Source: Prauserella aidingensis (GTDB lineage: Bacteria > Actinomycetota > Actinomycetes > Mycobacteriales > Pseudonocardiaceae). Taken from it: 64,000 bases of DNA. Numbering within the stretch: position 1 is the first letter of the stretch; each line of letters starts with the position of its first letter. Below the pieces are notes generated by a model. That model searched no databases. It had not been told where the DNA came from and saw nothing but the letters and a program-made list of their open reading frames with translations. Position numbers and translations under genes: made by a program. Positions 40,846 to 49,002 of the stretch are shown here, piece by piece. The stretch spans positions 147,727 to 211,726 of the forward strand of contig NZ_JAMTCN010000006.1 of assembly GCF_024171865.1 (NCBI RefSeq). The letters run 5' to 3'.

Positions 40846-41892
40846 ATGTCACAGGCCGTAACCAGCGGAGCGAAGGTCTCGTTGACCGGCATCAAACCGA
40901 CCGGTGAGCCGCACCTCGGCAACCTCGTCGGAGCGATCCGGCCGGCACTGACGCTCACCGAGGAATACGACTCGGTCTACTTCATCGCGGACTACCACGC
41001 GCTCACCAGCCTGCGGGACCCGGAGGAGCTGCGGCAGTACACGCGCTCGGTCGCCGCGACCTGGCTGGCCGCGGGCCTGGACCCGAAGCGCACGACGTTC
41101 TACGTGCAGTCGGACGTGCCCGAGATCTTCGAGCTCAACTGGGTTCTCTCGTGCATGACGGCCAAGGGTCTGATGAACCGGGCCCACGCCTACAAGGCGG
41201 CGCGCGACAAGAACGTCGAGGCGGGCGAGGACCCGGACGCGGGCGTCAACATGGGCCTGTACAACTACCCGATCCTCATGGCCGTCGACATCCTGATCAT
41301 GGAGTCGGACGTCGTGCCGGTCGGCAGGGACCAACTGCAGCACGTCGAGTACGCGGCCGACATCGCGGGCAGCTTCAACCACGTGTACGGCAAGAACTAC
41401 ACGCTCAAGGTGCCCGAGGCGATCGTCCCCGACGAGAGCCGAGGGCAGACGCTGCCGGGGCTCGACGGCCGGAAGATGAGCAAGTCGTACGACAACACGA
41501 TCCCGCTGTTCCTGCCCGAGAAGAAACTCCTCAAGCTGGTGCGGCGCATCCCCACCGACAGCACGCCGGTGGAGGAGCCGAAGGACCCGAACACCTCGGC
41601 GCCGTTCCAGATCCTCGAACAGTTCGCGTCGCCCGACCACGCGCACGTCGTGGAGGACACCCGCAAGCGGCTCGAAGCGGGCGGCATGGGCTGGGGCGAG
41701 CTCAAGAACGTCCTGTTCGAGGTGCTGAACGCGGAGATCGCCCCGCTGCGCGAGCGGTACGAGGCCCTGATGGAGCCCGGCAGTGAGCTCGACACGGTGC
41801 TCGCCGAGGGCGCGCAGAAGGCACGGGAGCGCGCGGGCCGCGTGCTGTCGCAGGTGCGTGAGGCGATCGGGCTGACGGGCGTGGCGCGCTGA
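40846..41892 (+). CDS. trpS: Tryptophanyl-tRNA synthetase
   Basis: A 348-aa class I synthetase charging tRNA-Trp. HIGH-type motif PHLGN at residues 22-26 and KMSKS near residue 211 are intact, as is PVGRDQLQHVEYAADIAG. ATG 40837, three codons upstream, is an alternative start. TACGAT ends 7 bases before ATG 40846 and looks like a -10 box, so the transcript may be leaderless. Its stop codon overlaps the ATG of a Ser/Thr kinase by one base. Confidence 0.93.
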   Translation: MSQAVTSGAKVSLTGIKPTGEPHLGNLVGAIRPALTLTEEYDSVYFIADYHALTSLRDPEELRQYTRSVAATWLAAGLDPKRTTFYVQSDVPEIFELNWVLSCMTAKGLMNRAHAYKAARDKNVEAGEDPDAGVNMGLYNYPILMAVDILIMESDVVPVGRDQLQHVEYAADIAGSFNHVYGKNYTLKVPEAIVPDESRGQTLPGLDGRKMSKSYDNTIPLFLPEKKLLKLVRRIPTDSTPVEEPKDPNTSAPFQILEQFASPDHAHVVEDTRKRLEAGGMGWGELKNVLFEVLNAEIAPLRERYEALMEPGSELDTVLAEGAQKARERAGRVLSQVREAIGLTGVAR

Positions 41893-43769
41893 TGAAGGTC
41901 CTGGGGGAAGGCGACAGGGAGTACGCGGGCCGGTATCGCCTGCTGGCGATGCTCGGCGAAGGTGGCATGGGCCGGGTGTACCTGGCGATGGCGCCGGACG
42001 GCAGGCCCGCGGCGCTCAAACGCATCCACCCGGCGTTCTCGCACGACCAGGGGTTCCGGGAGCGATTCCGTCGCGAGGTCGAGACGTCCAGGCAGGTCTC
42101 CGGTGCCTTCACCGCGGCCGTCATGGACGCCGACACGGAGGCGGAGCAGCAGTGGCTCGCGTCGGTGTACGTGGCGGGGCCCTCGCTCCAGGACGCGATC
42201 GACACCGCGGGCCCGTTGCCGCCGGAGGCCGTGCGGCACCTCGCCGCGGGCCTGGTGTCGGCGCTGGCCGACATCCACCGCGCCGGCCTGGTCCACCGCG
42301 ACCTGAAGCCGAGCAACGTCCTGCTGGCCTCCGACGGCCCGCGGGTGATCGACTTCGGCATCGCCCGCGCCGTCGAAGGCAGTTCCGAGCTGACGAGTAC
42401 CGGTTCGGTCGTCGGTTCGGCCGGGTTCACGTCACCCGAGCAGGCCGAGGGCCGCAGCCTGACGACGGCCAGCGACATCTTCTCGCTGGGCACACTGTTG
42501 GTCATGGCTGCGACGGGCAAGAGCCCGTACGCCGGCAACACGACCCCGCAGACGCTCTACAACGTCGTCCACGGCGAGCCGGACCTGAGCAAGGTCCCGC
42601 CCGAGCTGATGTCGATCATCGGTCCGTGCCTGGCGCGCGACCCCGCGCAGCGGCCGACGCCGGACCAGCTACGCGGGCTGATCGGCACCCTGCCGCCCAC
42701 GAACAACCCGTGGCCGGAACGGGTCCGGCAGGAGATCCGGGGCCACGAGGACGACGTCGACGCCGTACTCGCCGGGTCGGACCTCCGGAAGTCGCGCGGC
42801 GGCCTGGTGGTCGCGCTCGCCGCGCTGATCATGGTCGCGGCACTCGGCGTGACCGGGCTCGTCGGCGTGACCACACCCCAGGCGGGCACGGCGACGACCG
42901 TGGCGGCCGAGGAGCCCGACCCGATCCCGACCACCGAGGCACCCACCGGGCCGCTGGCGCCGGCGTCGCTGCGCAAGCTCGACCCGTGCAAGCTCGTCAC
43001 CAGCCTGAAGTCCCGCGGCAGCACCGATTACGACTCGTGCCGGTTCGAGGTGAACGAGAACGTGACGGTGACGCTCGAAATCGGCTCGCGTGTCCTGTCG
43101 AGTTCCAGCAGATCCGAGGGGAAGACGGCCGGGCTGGCCACGCTCGTCAGGGGCCCCGAGGACGGGCGGTGCACCGTGGCCGGCGTGCTCCCGCAGACGC
43201 CGACGAACAGCATCGGGGTCACCGTCGGCTGGTACGGCGACGGCACACCCGGCAAGGACTACACGCCGTGCAAGACGGGGAAGAAGCACCTCGGCGAGGC
43301 GGTGAAGGCGGCCCGGAAGGGCGACGGCACGTGGGACGAGCAGTACCGCGCGCTCGCCGAGGTCGACACGTGTCTGCTCGTCAGCAGGCAGCGGGCGCAG
43401 GACGTGTTCGGGCAGACGCCGTCGGTCGAGTCGGACCACCTCCGCGAGTGCACCTACAGCGGTGGCGGCGAGGGGGTCGTGTCCGTCGGCATCAGTGGCG
43501 ACCCGGCCGAGTCCTCGTCGGACGACACAAAGAAGGTCGAGGTCGGCGGGAGGGACGTCTACCAACGGCCGAGTTCGACAGGATCCCCCTCGTGCCAGAT
43601 CGAGTGGGCGCAGGCGCCCGTGTCCGGGGAGGACTCCGACTACTACGCGCAGGTCGTCGAGGTGTCCTATAGGGGCCGGTACGACGACGAGAGCACGACC
43701 GCCGAGCTCGCGTGTGAGCGCGCCCGCAAACTCAGCGAAGCCGTGCTGGAAGGGCTGCCGACGTCGTGA
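41892..43769 (+). CDS. Receptor-like Ser/Thr kinase with Cys-rich outer domain (1)
   Basis: A 625-aa kinase. The N-terminal catalytic domain has LGEGGMGRVY near residue 20, AALKRIH, HRDLKPSN near 136, DFGIARAVEG near 154 and SPEQAEG, all functional. One membrane segment follows near residues 305-326. The outer part of about 290 residues consists of two copies of a module with four Cys each (starting DPCKLV and DTCLLV), resembling the DUF3558-type lipoprotein fold; that comparison is inference. It is translationally coupled to trpS upstream and overlaps the next kinase by 4 bp (GTGA). Confidence 0.9.
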   Translation: MKVLGEGDREYAGRYRLLAMLGEGGMGRVYLAMAPDGRPAALKRIHPAFSHDQGFRERFRREVETSRQVSGAFTAAVMDADTEAEQQWLASVYVAGPSLQDAIDTAGPLPPEAVRHLAAGLVSALADIHRAGLVHRDLKPSNVLLASDGPRVIDFGIARAVEGSSELTSTGSVVGSAGFTSPEQAEGRSLTTASDIFSLGTLLVMAATGKSPYAGNTTPQTLYNVVHGEPDLSKVPPELMSIIGPCLARDPAQRPTPDQLRGLIGTLPPTNNPWPERVRQEIRGHEDDVDAVLAGSDLRKSRGGLVVALAALIMVAALGVTGLVGVTTPQAGTATTVAAEEPDPIPTTEAPTGPLAPASLRKLDPCKLVTSLKSRGSTDYDSCRFEVNENVTVTLEIGSRVLSSSSRSEGKTAGLATLVRGPEDGRCTVAGVLPQTPTNSIGVTVGWYGDGTPGKDYTPCKTGKKHLGEAVKAARKGDGTWDEQYRALAEVDTCLLVSRQRAQDVFGQTPSVESDHLRECTYSGGGEGVVSVGISGDPAESSSDDTKKVEVGGRDVYQRPSSTGSPSCQIEWAQAPVSGEDSDYYAQVVEVSYRGRYDDESTTAELACERARKLSEAVLEGLPTS

Positions 43770-45631
43770 AGCCACTGCAACCGGAACAGTCCCACCCGAT
43801 CGGCCACTACCGCCCGCTGGCACTGCTCGGTGAGGGCGCCATGGGCCAGGTGTTCCTGTGCCTGAGCCAGGACGGCCGGGTCGCCGCGGTCAAGCGCATC
43901 CACCCCGGATTCTCGAAGGACGACGGCTTCCGCGTGCGGTTCCGGCAGGAGGTGGAGGTTTCCCGCCGGGTGTCCGGGGCCTACACCGCCGCCGTCATGG
44001 ACGCCGACCCCGAGGCGGAGGCGCCGTGGCTGGCGTCGGTGTACGTGGCGGGCCCGCCGTTGAAGGACGCGGTCGACGCGTCCGGCCCGCTGCCGGTGCC
44101 GTCGATGCGCAGGCTGATCGCGGGCCTGGCCACGGCGTTGTCGGACGTGCACCGCGCCGGGCTGATCCACCGCGACCTCAAACCGGGCAACGTGCTGCTC
44201 ACCTCCGACGGCCCGCGGGTGATCGACTTCGGTATCGCCCGTGCCGCCGAGGGTGCCGAGTTCACCAGCACCGGCACGGTCGTCGGGTCGCCCGCGTACA
44301 TGTCGCCGGAACAGGCCGAGGGCAAGGACCTCACGCCGGCGAGCGACATCTTCTCGCTGGGCACGCTGCTGGTGATGGCCGCGACCGGGCAAGGCCCGTT
44401 CACGGGAACGACCGCGGCGCAGACCCTGTACAACGTGGTGCACGAGCCGCCGCAGCTCGACGGGGTGCCGCCCGAGGTCCTGCCGGTGATCGAGGCGTGC
44501 CTCGCCCGCGATCCCGACGCCCGGCCGACGCCGGCGCAGCTGCTCGACATGGTCGGCCCGATCGACCACGAGGGCCCGGTCTGGCCCGCCGAGATCCAGC
44601 GGCTGATCGACGCCCAGGAGGCGGAGGTTCGGCACGTGCTGGCGCTGCCGCCGCCGGAACCGCCCCCACCTCCCCGCAAGCCGCGCTGGCCGAAGGTGAC
44701 CGCGCTGGTCGGAGCGACCGCCGCCGTGGTGGCTCTCGCCGTCGTGCAGGGCTTCTCGCCGGTCGCGGGCACCGTGATCGAGCCGGACCAGCGCGAGCCG
44801 GTGGCGCAGGCACTCGGCGTCGACCGCCTGCGCGACATCGACGCGTGCGCGCTGCTGGAGGGGGAGACCTTCGGCGACACGACGTTGCAGCCGTCGGCCT
44901 ATTCGACGTACCTGCATCGTTGTCGCTTCGGCCAGGGCGGATTCTCCTCGGGTTCGATCAATCTCGAGCTCGGAGCGACGATCGACCGCTCCCGCATGAG
45001 CGCCACCGGGGACCGGGTCGCGGGCCAAGCCGTGTTGCAGGAGAGCACGAGCTCGGGCTGCAGCCGGGCGGTCGCGTCGCCGTCGTCGCCGCAGCAGGCG
45101 ATCACGCTGGAGGCGTCCGAGGACGCCGGGATGTGCGATCACCTGACCGCGGCCCTGGACCTGGCTGTCGACAAGCTGCGCACCGACCCGCCGAAGCAGA
45201 ACCTGCCGGAGGGCAGCCTCGCGCGGGCGGACCTGTGTTCGCTGATCGACGACCAGGCCGTGCAGCAACAACTCGGCGTCGTCCAGTCCAAGACGGCCGA
45301 CGACCTGAGCAGCTGCCGCATCGACGCCATCAAGGGCCACGGCACCCTGCGCGCCGAACTCACGCCCACGTCGACGTTCGGCCCGGAGAACAGCTACCGC
45401 GACGTCGAACCGGTCCAGCTCAACGGCGTCACCGGGTATCAGAACAGCCGCAGTTCTGCCTGTTCCATCGACTGGAAGCACCGCGACTTCGAAGAGGGTT
45501 CGGACGACGTGCTGCCGACGATCGAGACGGCCAGCGTCACCTTCTCGGCCAACGACGACAAGGCCAAGCCGTGCGAGCACGCGAAGGCCCTCGCCAACTC
45601 GGTACTCAAGAACCTACCCCCGGCCGGCTGA
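43766..45631 (+). CDS. Receptor-like Ser/Thr kinase with Cys-rich outer domain (2)
   Basis: A 621-aa paralogue of the preceding kinase (LGEGAMGQVF, AAVKRIH, HRDLKPGN near 135, DFGIARAAEG, SPEQAEG). A Pro-rich linker leads to one membrane segment near residues 310-331. The outer part again has two four-Cys modules (starting DACALL and DLCSLI). Kinase domains are much more alike than outer domains, as expected for a tandem duplication followed by divergence of the sensor. Array B of the 21-bp repeats begins 12 bp after the stop. Confidence 0.9.
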   Translation: MKPLQPEQSHPIGHYRPLALLGEGAMGQVFLCLSQDGRVAAVKRIHPGFSKDDGFRVRFRQEVEVSRRVSGAYTAAVMDADPEAEAPWLASVYVAGPPLKDAVDASGPLPVPSMRRLIAGLATALSDVHRAGLIHRDLKPGNVLLTSDGPRVIDFGIARAAEGAEFTSTGTVVGSPAYMSPEQAEGKDLTPASDIFSLGTLLVMAATGQGPFTGTTAAQTLYNVVHEPPQLDGVPPEVLPVIEACLARDPDARPTPAQLLDMVGPIDHEGPVWPAEIQRLIDAQEAEVRHVLALPPPEPPPPPRKPRWPKVTALVGATAAVVALAVVQGFSPVAGTVIEPDQREPVAQALGVDRLRDIDACALLEGETFGDTTLQPSAYSTYLHRCRFGQGGFSSGSINLELGATIDRSRMSATGDRVAGQAVLQESTSSGCSRAVASPSSPQQAITLEASEDAGMCDHLTAALDLAVDKLRTDPPKQNLPEGSLARADLCSLIDDQAVQQQLGVVQSKTADDLSSCRIDAIKGHGTLRAELTPTSTFGPENSYRDVEPVQLNGVTGYQNSRSSACSIDWKHRDFEEGSDDVLPTIETASVTFSANDDKAKPCEHAKALANSVLKNLPPAG

Positions 45632-45642
45632 CCCCACCCGCC

Positions 45643-45777
45643 GTGTTGCGCCTTCGGGGGCGCGTGTTGCGCTTTCCGGGGCGCGTGTTGCGCCTTCCGG
45701 AGCGCGTGTTGCGCTTCCCGGGGCGCGTGTTGCGCCTTCCGGAGCGCGTGTTGCGCTTCCCGGGGCGCGTGTTGTCG
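45643..45777 (+). repeat. 21-bp tandem repeat array B (six units)
   Basis: Six contiguous 21-bp units, each beginning GTGTTGCG, alternate between two versions (GTGTTGCGCTTCCCGGGGCG and GTGTTGCGCCTTCCGGAGCG, each plus a final C), then a partial seventh. The alternation gives a 42-bp higher-order period. From 45778 to 46050 I see nothing else. Confidence 0.95.
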
Positions 45778-46050
45778 TCACGACGCCACGGCGTGGCCAG
45801 CAACACCGCCAGCACTGGCCCTTGTCCGTGGTGGGCCGATCATGTTGCCCCATCGTTCTCGGTGTAGACCAGGACGCGCGCGACACGAGCACTGCTTGCC
45901 GCCACGAGCCCGGTGTTCACGCCGGCCCGGAGCTGATGCCGGCCCGCTACTGACAAACGTCCAGGGGCTCCTGGCGAAGAGCTGTCGCGTCCTCCACCTC
46001 ACCGTCGAGCACCATAGTCGCGGCTTCATCTGCAGCCTGGACCAACGGGC

Positions 46051-46449
46051 TCAACTATCGAGATCCGACCTCCAAAACTCGACCTCCTCGACGATCTTTT
46101 CCGGACCGTTGACAACAAATAGCCCACTCGGCGCATCACGGAACGACACCCTCATCCTCTTGCGTCCACCACCACCGAGAAAATCGCTCCATTGTCGCCC
46201 GACGGGACTTGCGCCAGTCACATCCTTACCCCAACTCCACCACTCTTTTGCCGCAAGAAACTGTTCCAGCTTATTTGGGCAGAACATAATCCTGAAGTTG
46301 GTCAGGTACACCCACCCTCCAACCTGCCTATACCAGCTCTGCCTGCGATTTCCAGGGTAAACAACAAGAACCTTCTCACCCTCGAACCGCAGGAAGTTCT
46401 CAGGAAATTTCGGGTACGACTCGGCCATAAAATCCTCGATTCTATTCAT
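46051..46449 (-). CDS. GRAM-like small protein in a low-GC island
   Basis: A 132-aa protein whose central part (GEKVLVVYPGN, GWVYLTNFRIMFCPN, then GKDVTGA... and RVSFRDAPSGLFVV) has the look of a GRAM/PH-type domain, where 'g.lylTn.Rl.f' is characteristic. Base composition of the lines I counted is about 50-57% GC, well below the surroundings. A second start (MAESYPKF) lies seven codons in. The context suggests acquired DNA. Function unknown. Confidence 0.6.
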   Translation of the reverse strand: MNRIEDFMAESYPKFPENFLRFEGEKVLVVYPGNRRQSWYRQVGGWVYLTNFRIMFCPNKLEQFLAAKEWWSWGKDVTGASPVGRQWSDFLGGGGRKRMRVSFRDAPSGLFVVNGPEKIVEEVEFWRSDLDS

Positions 46450-46674
46450 AACTCTACATCTGGGCGAAAGCCTTGGCGCCGGTAACGCGGCTGCAAACCT
46501 GTAGCGTCGATTTCATCTTGGATTCTCGTTATTTTTCACAGACCTTTGATTCAACCCCCACCGCACTAGAACATTCGCCGACGTGTGCGTTTAAACACGC
46601 GTGAAGAGTGGGGCACCGAACGCTGGACGATCTGACACCACACTCGCAATCCGCCGCCACAGTAGCCCTTTGCA

Positions 46675-46935
46675 CTAGCTTTCATTTCTCCACAAGTCGC
46701 GCCACGAGAACCTGAATCCCGCTTGCTTGATCTGCCGTTCACGCAACGTCCTTCCAACCTGGAGAACAATCAGCGAAGCAGGGAAGACCGTCACCTGAAC
46801 AACAAATGCGGAAATATGCCCATGCGTGAAAAGTACAATTATTCCACCTACGACGTAGGTCACGACCCCTACGTTTCCGGAAATAAACAGGGCTCTGTGC
46901 CACCGCCTCCACTGAGGCTTCCCCGTCGAACCCAT
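46675..46935 (-). CDS. Small two-segment membrane protein
   Basis: An 86-aa protein with basic ends and two hydrophobic segments (ALFISGNVGVVTYVVGGIIV and ISAFVVQVTVFPASLIVLQV). I prefer ATG 46935 because a GGGCGGG stretch precedes it. The frame remains open upstream through a 9-bp tandem repeat to an ATG at 47019, which would add five Arg-Val-Leu triplets. GC is low like its neighbour. No family is recognised. Confidence 0.5.
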   Translation of the reverse strand: MGSTGKPQWRRWHRALFISGNVGVVTYVVGGIIVLFTHGHISAFVVQVTVFPASLIVLQVGRTLRERQIKQAGFRFSWRDLWRNES

Positions 46936-46955
46936 AACACCCGCCCTACGTTTTC

Positions 46956-47009
46956 CGCGAAGTACGCGAAGTACGCGAAGTACGCGAAGTACGCGAAGTA
47001 CGCGAAGTA
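46956..47009. repeat. 9-bp tandem microsatellite (six units)
   Basis: CGCGAAGTA is repeated six times without change, immediately upstream of the small membrane-protein gene. Read on the minus strand and in frame with that gene it encodes repeated Arg-Val-Leu. Confidence 0.95.
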
Positions 47010-47060
47010 TAGATGACATCTTCAGAATCTGAAACCGTCACCCACGGCAACTATCCCGCC

Positions 47061-47144
47061 GTGTTGCATTCCCAGGAGCCCGTGTTGCGCTTTCAGGGGC
47101 GCGTGTTGTCGATTCGGGAGCCCGTGTCGCGCTTTCAGGAACCC
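47061..47144 (+). repeat. 21-bp tandem repeat array C (four degenerate units)
   Basis: Four 21-bp units beginning GTGTTGCA, GTGTTGCG, GTGTTGTC and GTGTCGCG, the most diverged array of the family. It fuses directly to the 5' end of the truncated 13E12-type gene. Confidence 0.85.
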
Positions 47145-47150
47145 GTGTCG

Positions 47151-47786
47151 TCGTCCCTGGCGGTCAGCGTGCCCACGGAGATCGCCGCCGCGTGCTACTC
47201 GGGCGTCGATGCACTGGCGCGGTCACTGCTCCGTGATGGCGACGACGGGCGGACGCTCGATCAACTACGCGCGGACGTGACCGCTGACCTGCTTCTGGGG
47301 CGCGGTCCGGGAACGGCAGCTCCCGAGGCTACGGCGATGCTCTCTGTGCACGGCCCCGTCGACGCGGCCCTGTCGATCTCCGACGAGGAGTGCGAGCTGG
47401 ACGGTTGCGGGCCGATCCCGGCACCGATCGCCCGCGAGATCATGACGAACGAGCGGAGTATCTGACATGCGGTGCTGTGCGATCCGGGTACGGGCGAGCC
47501 GGTGGATCTGGGGCGCACCCGGCGACGACCGAGCGCGGCGATCCGGGAACTGGTGCGGGTCCGGCACCGCGAGTGCGTCATGCCGTGGTGTCACCGCCCT
47601 GCCCGGCACTGCGATCACGACCACGAACGGGCTTGGGCCGGTGGGGGTTCCACGTCGACGGCCAACGGCGGCCCACGGTGCCGACGGCACAGAGCGACTC
47701 ACACCGCGCACCGCGAACCCGTCCTCACCCCGAACATGCCACCGGCCACACACGCCCGGAAACGCACGGGCCACGAAGACGCACAC
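47151..47786 (+). pseudogene. 13E12-type DUF222/HNH endonuclease remnant
   Basis: The frame from 47151 encodes the late part of a DUF222/HNH protein: ALARSLLRDGDDGRTLDQLR and ADVTADLLLGRGPG, then SDEECELDGCGPIPAPIARE. An in-frame TGA at 47463 follows NERSI where relatives have Trp, and the same frame continues HAVLCDPGTGEPVDLGR and the HNH region CVMPWCHRPARHCDHDH. Most of the N-terminal DUF222 domain is missing, replaced by repeat array C, and the C-terminus runs into array D. Such genes are abundant and often decayed in actinobacteria. Confidence 0.8.
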
Positions 47787-47870
47787 AGCCCCCGGAAACT
47801 GCAACACGGGCCCCGGAATCGACAACACAGCCCCCGGGAACTGCAACACGGGCCCCGGGGAGCGCAACAC
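47787..47870 (-). repeat. 21-bp tandem repeat array D (four units)
   Basis: Read on the minus strand: four 21-bp units beginning GTGTTGCG, GTGTTGCA, GTGTTGTC and GTGTTGCA, with CCCGGGG cores. It lies between the HNH remnant and the paaE stop, in opposite orientation to arrays B and C. Confidence 0.9.
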
Positions 47871-47912
47871 GCGTGTAGTGCAGGACGTGCGGACGACGCG
47901 CCAGACAACGGC

Positions 47913-49001
47913 TCACACGTCGTAGTCCACGGTGACCTCGCCGGAGACGGGGACGCTCTGGCAGGTCAGGACGAAACCGGCGTCGACCTCGGCCTGTTCG
48001 AGCGCGAAGTTGCGGCGCATCGCCACCTCGCCGCCGGTGACCTTCGCCCGGCACGTGCCGCACACGCCGCCCTTGCACGCGAACGGCAGGTCCGGCCGCA
48101 CGCGCTGCGCACCGTCGAGAATGGACACGTCGCCGGGAAGCGCCGTCGTGGTGCGCCTGCCGTCCAGGACGACCGTGACGTCGCACGCGTCGGCCGTCGC
48201 CTGCTGTTCGACGTGCCGCACCGGTTCCGGGGGCACGTCACCCGCATAGAACAGTTCGGCGTGAACGCGGTCGACGGGCACGCCCACGTCGCCGAGCAGG
48301 TCGCGCGCGCCCGCCACCATGTCGAACGGACCGCACAGCCACCACCCAGCGATCTCCCCCGGCTCGCCGACTAGCGCCAGCAGTCCGCGGAGCTTGTCCG
48401 CGTCGAGCCTGCCGGTGAACAGCTCCGCCTCCCGAGGCTCCCTGGACAGCACGTGCACCAGTTCGAGCCGCTGCGGATAGCGGTCCTTCAGGTCGGCCAG
48501 TTCGTCGGCGAACATGACGGTGTCGCTGCGGCGGTTGCCGTACAGCAGCGTCACGGTCGCAGCCGGGTCGCGCAGCACCGTCGCCGCGATCGACAGCAGC
48601 GGAGTGATCCCCGATCCCGCACCGATCAGCACGTGCCTGCCCGACGTCTCGGCCGGGGTGAACGTACCCGTCGGCGCGGCGACCTCGACCTCGTCGCCGG
48701 GCCGCACCTCCCGCACCAGCCAGCCGGAGAACAGCCCACCCGGAACCTCCCGCACACCGATCCGCAGCGCACTCCCCTCCGCCGCGCAGATCGAATACGA
48801 CCGGCGCTCCTCCCGCCCGTCGATGCTCCGGCGCAGCGTGAGGGACTGTCCCGCGCGGAAATCGTAGACGTCGGCCAACTCGGGCGGCACGGCGAACGTG
48901 ACCGCGACGGCGTCGTCGCACAACCGGTCGACGCCCGCCACGGTCAGCGTGTGGAACTCGCCTCGCAGCCGGGACCGGACGGGTGTGGTGGATGCGGTCA
49001 C
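47913..49001 (-). CDS. paaE: Phenylacetyl-CoA epoxidase reductase subunit
   Basis: A 362-aa reductase passing electrons from NADPH to the PaaABC(D) epoxidase. An FAD/NAD(P)H reductase module (FRAGQSLTLRR, RRSYSICA for FAD, GAGSGITPLLSI for NAD) is followed by a C-terminal plant-type 2Fe-2S ferredoxin domain (CKGGVCGTC near residue 306, fourth Cys near 345). GTG 49001 has GGAG eight bases upstream. It is the last gene of paaZABCDE, one base after paaD. Confidence 0.94.
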   Translation of the reverse strand: MTASTTPVRSRLRGEFHTLTVAGVDRLCDDAVAVTFAVPPELADVYDFRAGQSLTLRRSIDGREERRSYSICAAEGSALRIGVREVPGGLFSGWLVREVRPGDEVEVAAPTGTFTPAETSGRHVLIGAGSGITPLLSIAATVLRDPAATVTLLYGNRRSDTVMFADELADLKDRYPQRLELVHVLSREPREAELFTGRLDADKLRGLLALVGEPGEIAGWWLCGPFDMVAGARDLLGDVGVPVDRVHAELFYAGDVPPEPVRHVEQQATADACDVTVVLDGRRTTTALPGDVSILDGAQRVRPDLPFACKGGVCGTCRAKVTGGEVAMRRNFALEQAEVDAGFVLTCQSVPVSGEVTVDYDV

Positions 49002-49002
49002 G

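Noticed and set aside
45643..45777. Possible CRISPR array
   Set aside because: Units are contiguous 21-bp tandem repeats without unique spacers, and no cas genes are near.
46566..46769. A 67-codon minus-strand frame in the low-GC island
   Set aside because: It overlaps the small membrane-protein gene in another frame and has no ribosome site or family resemblance.
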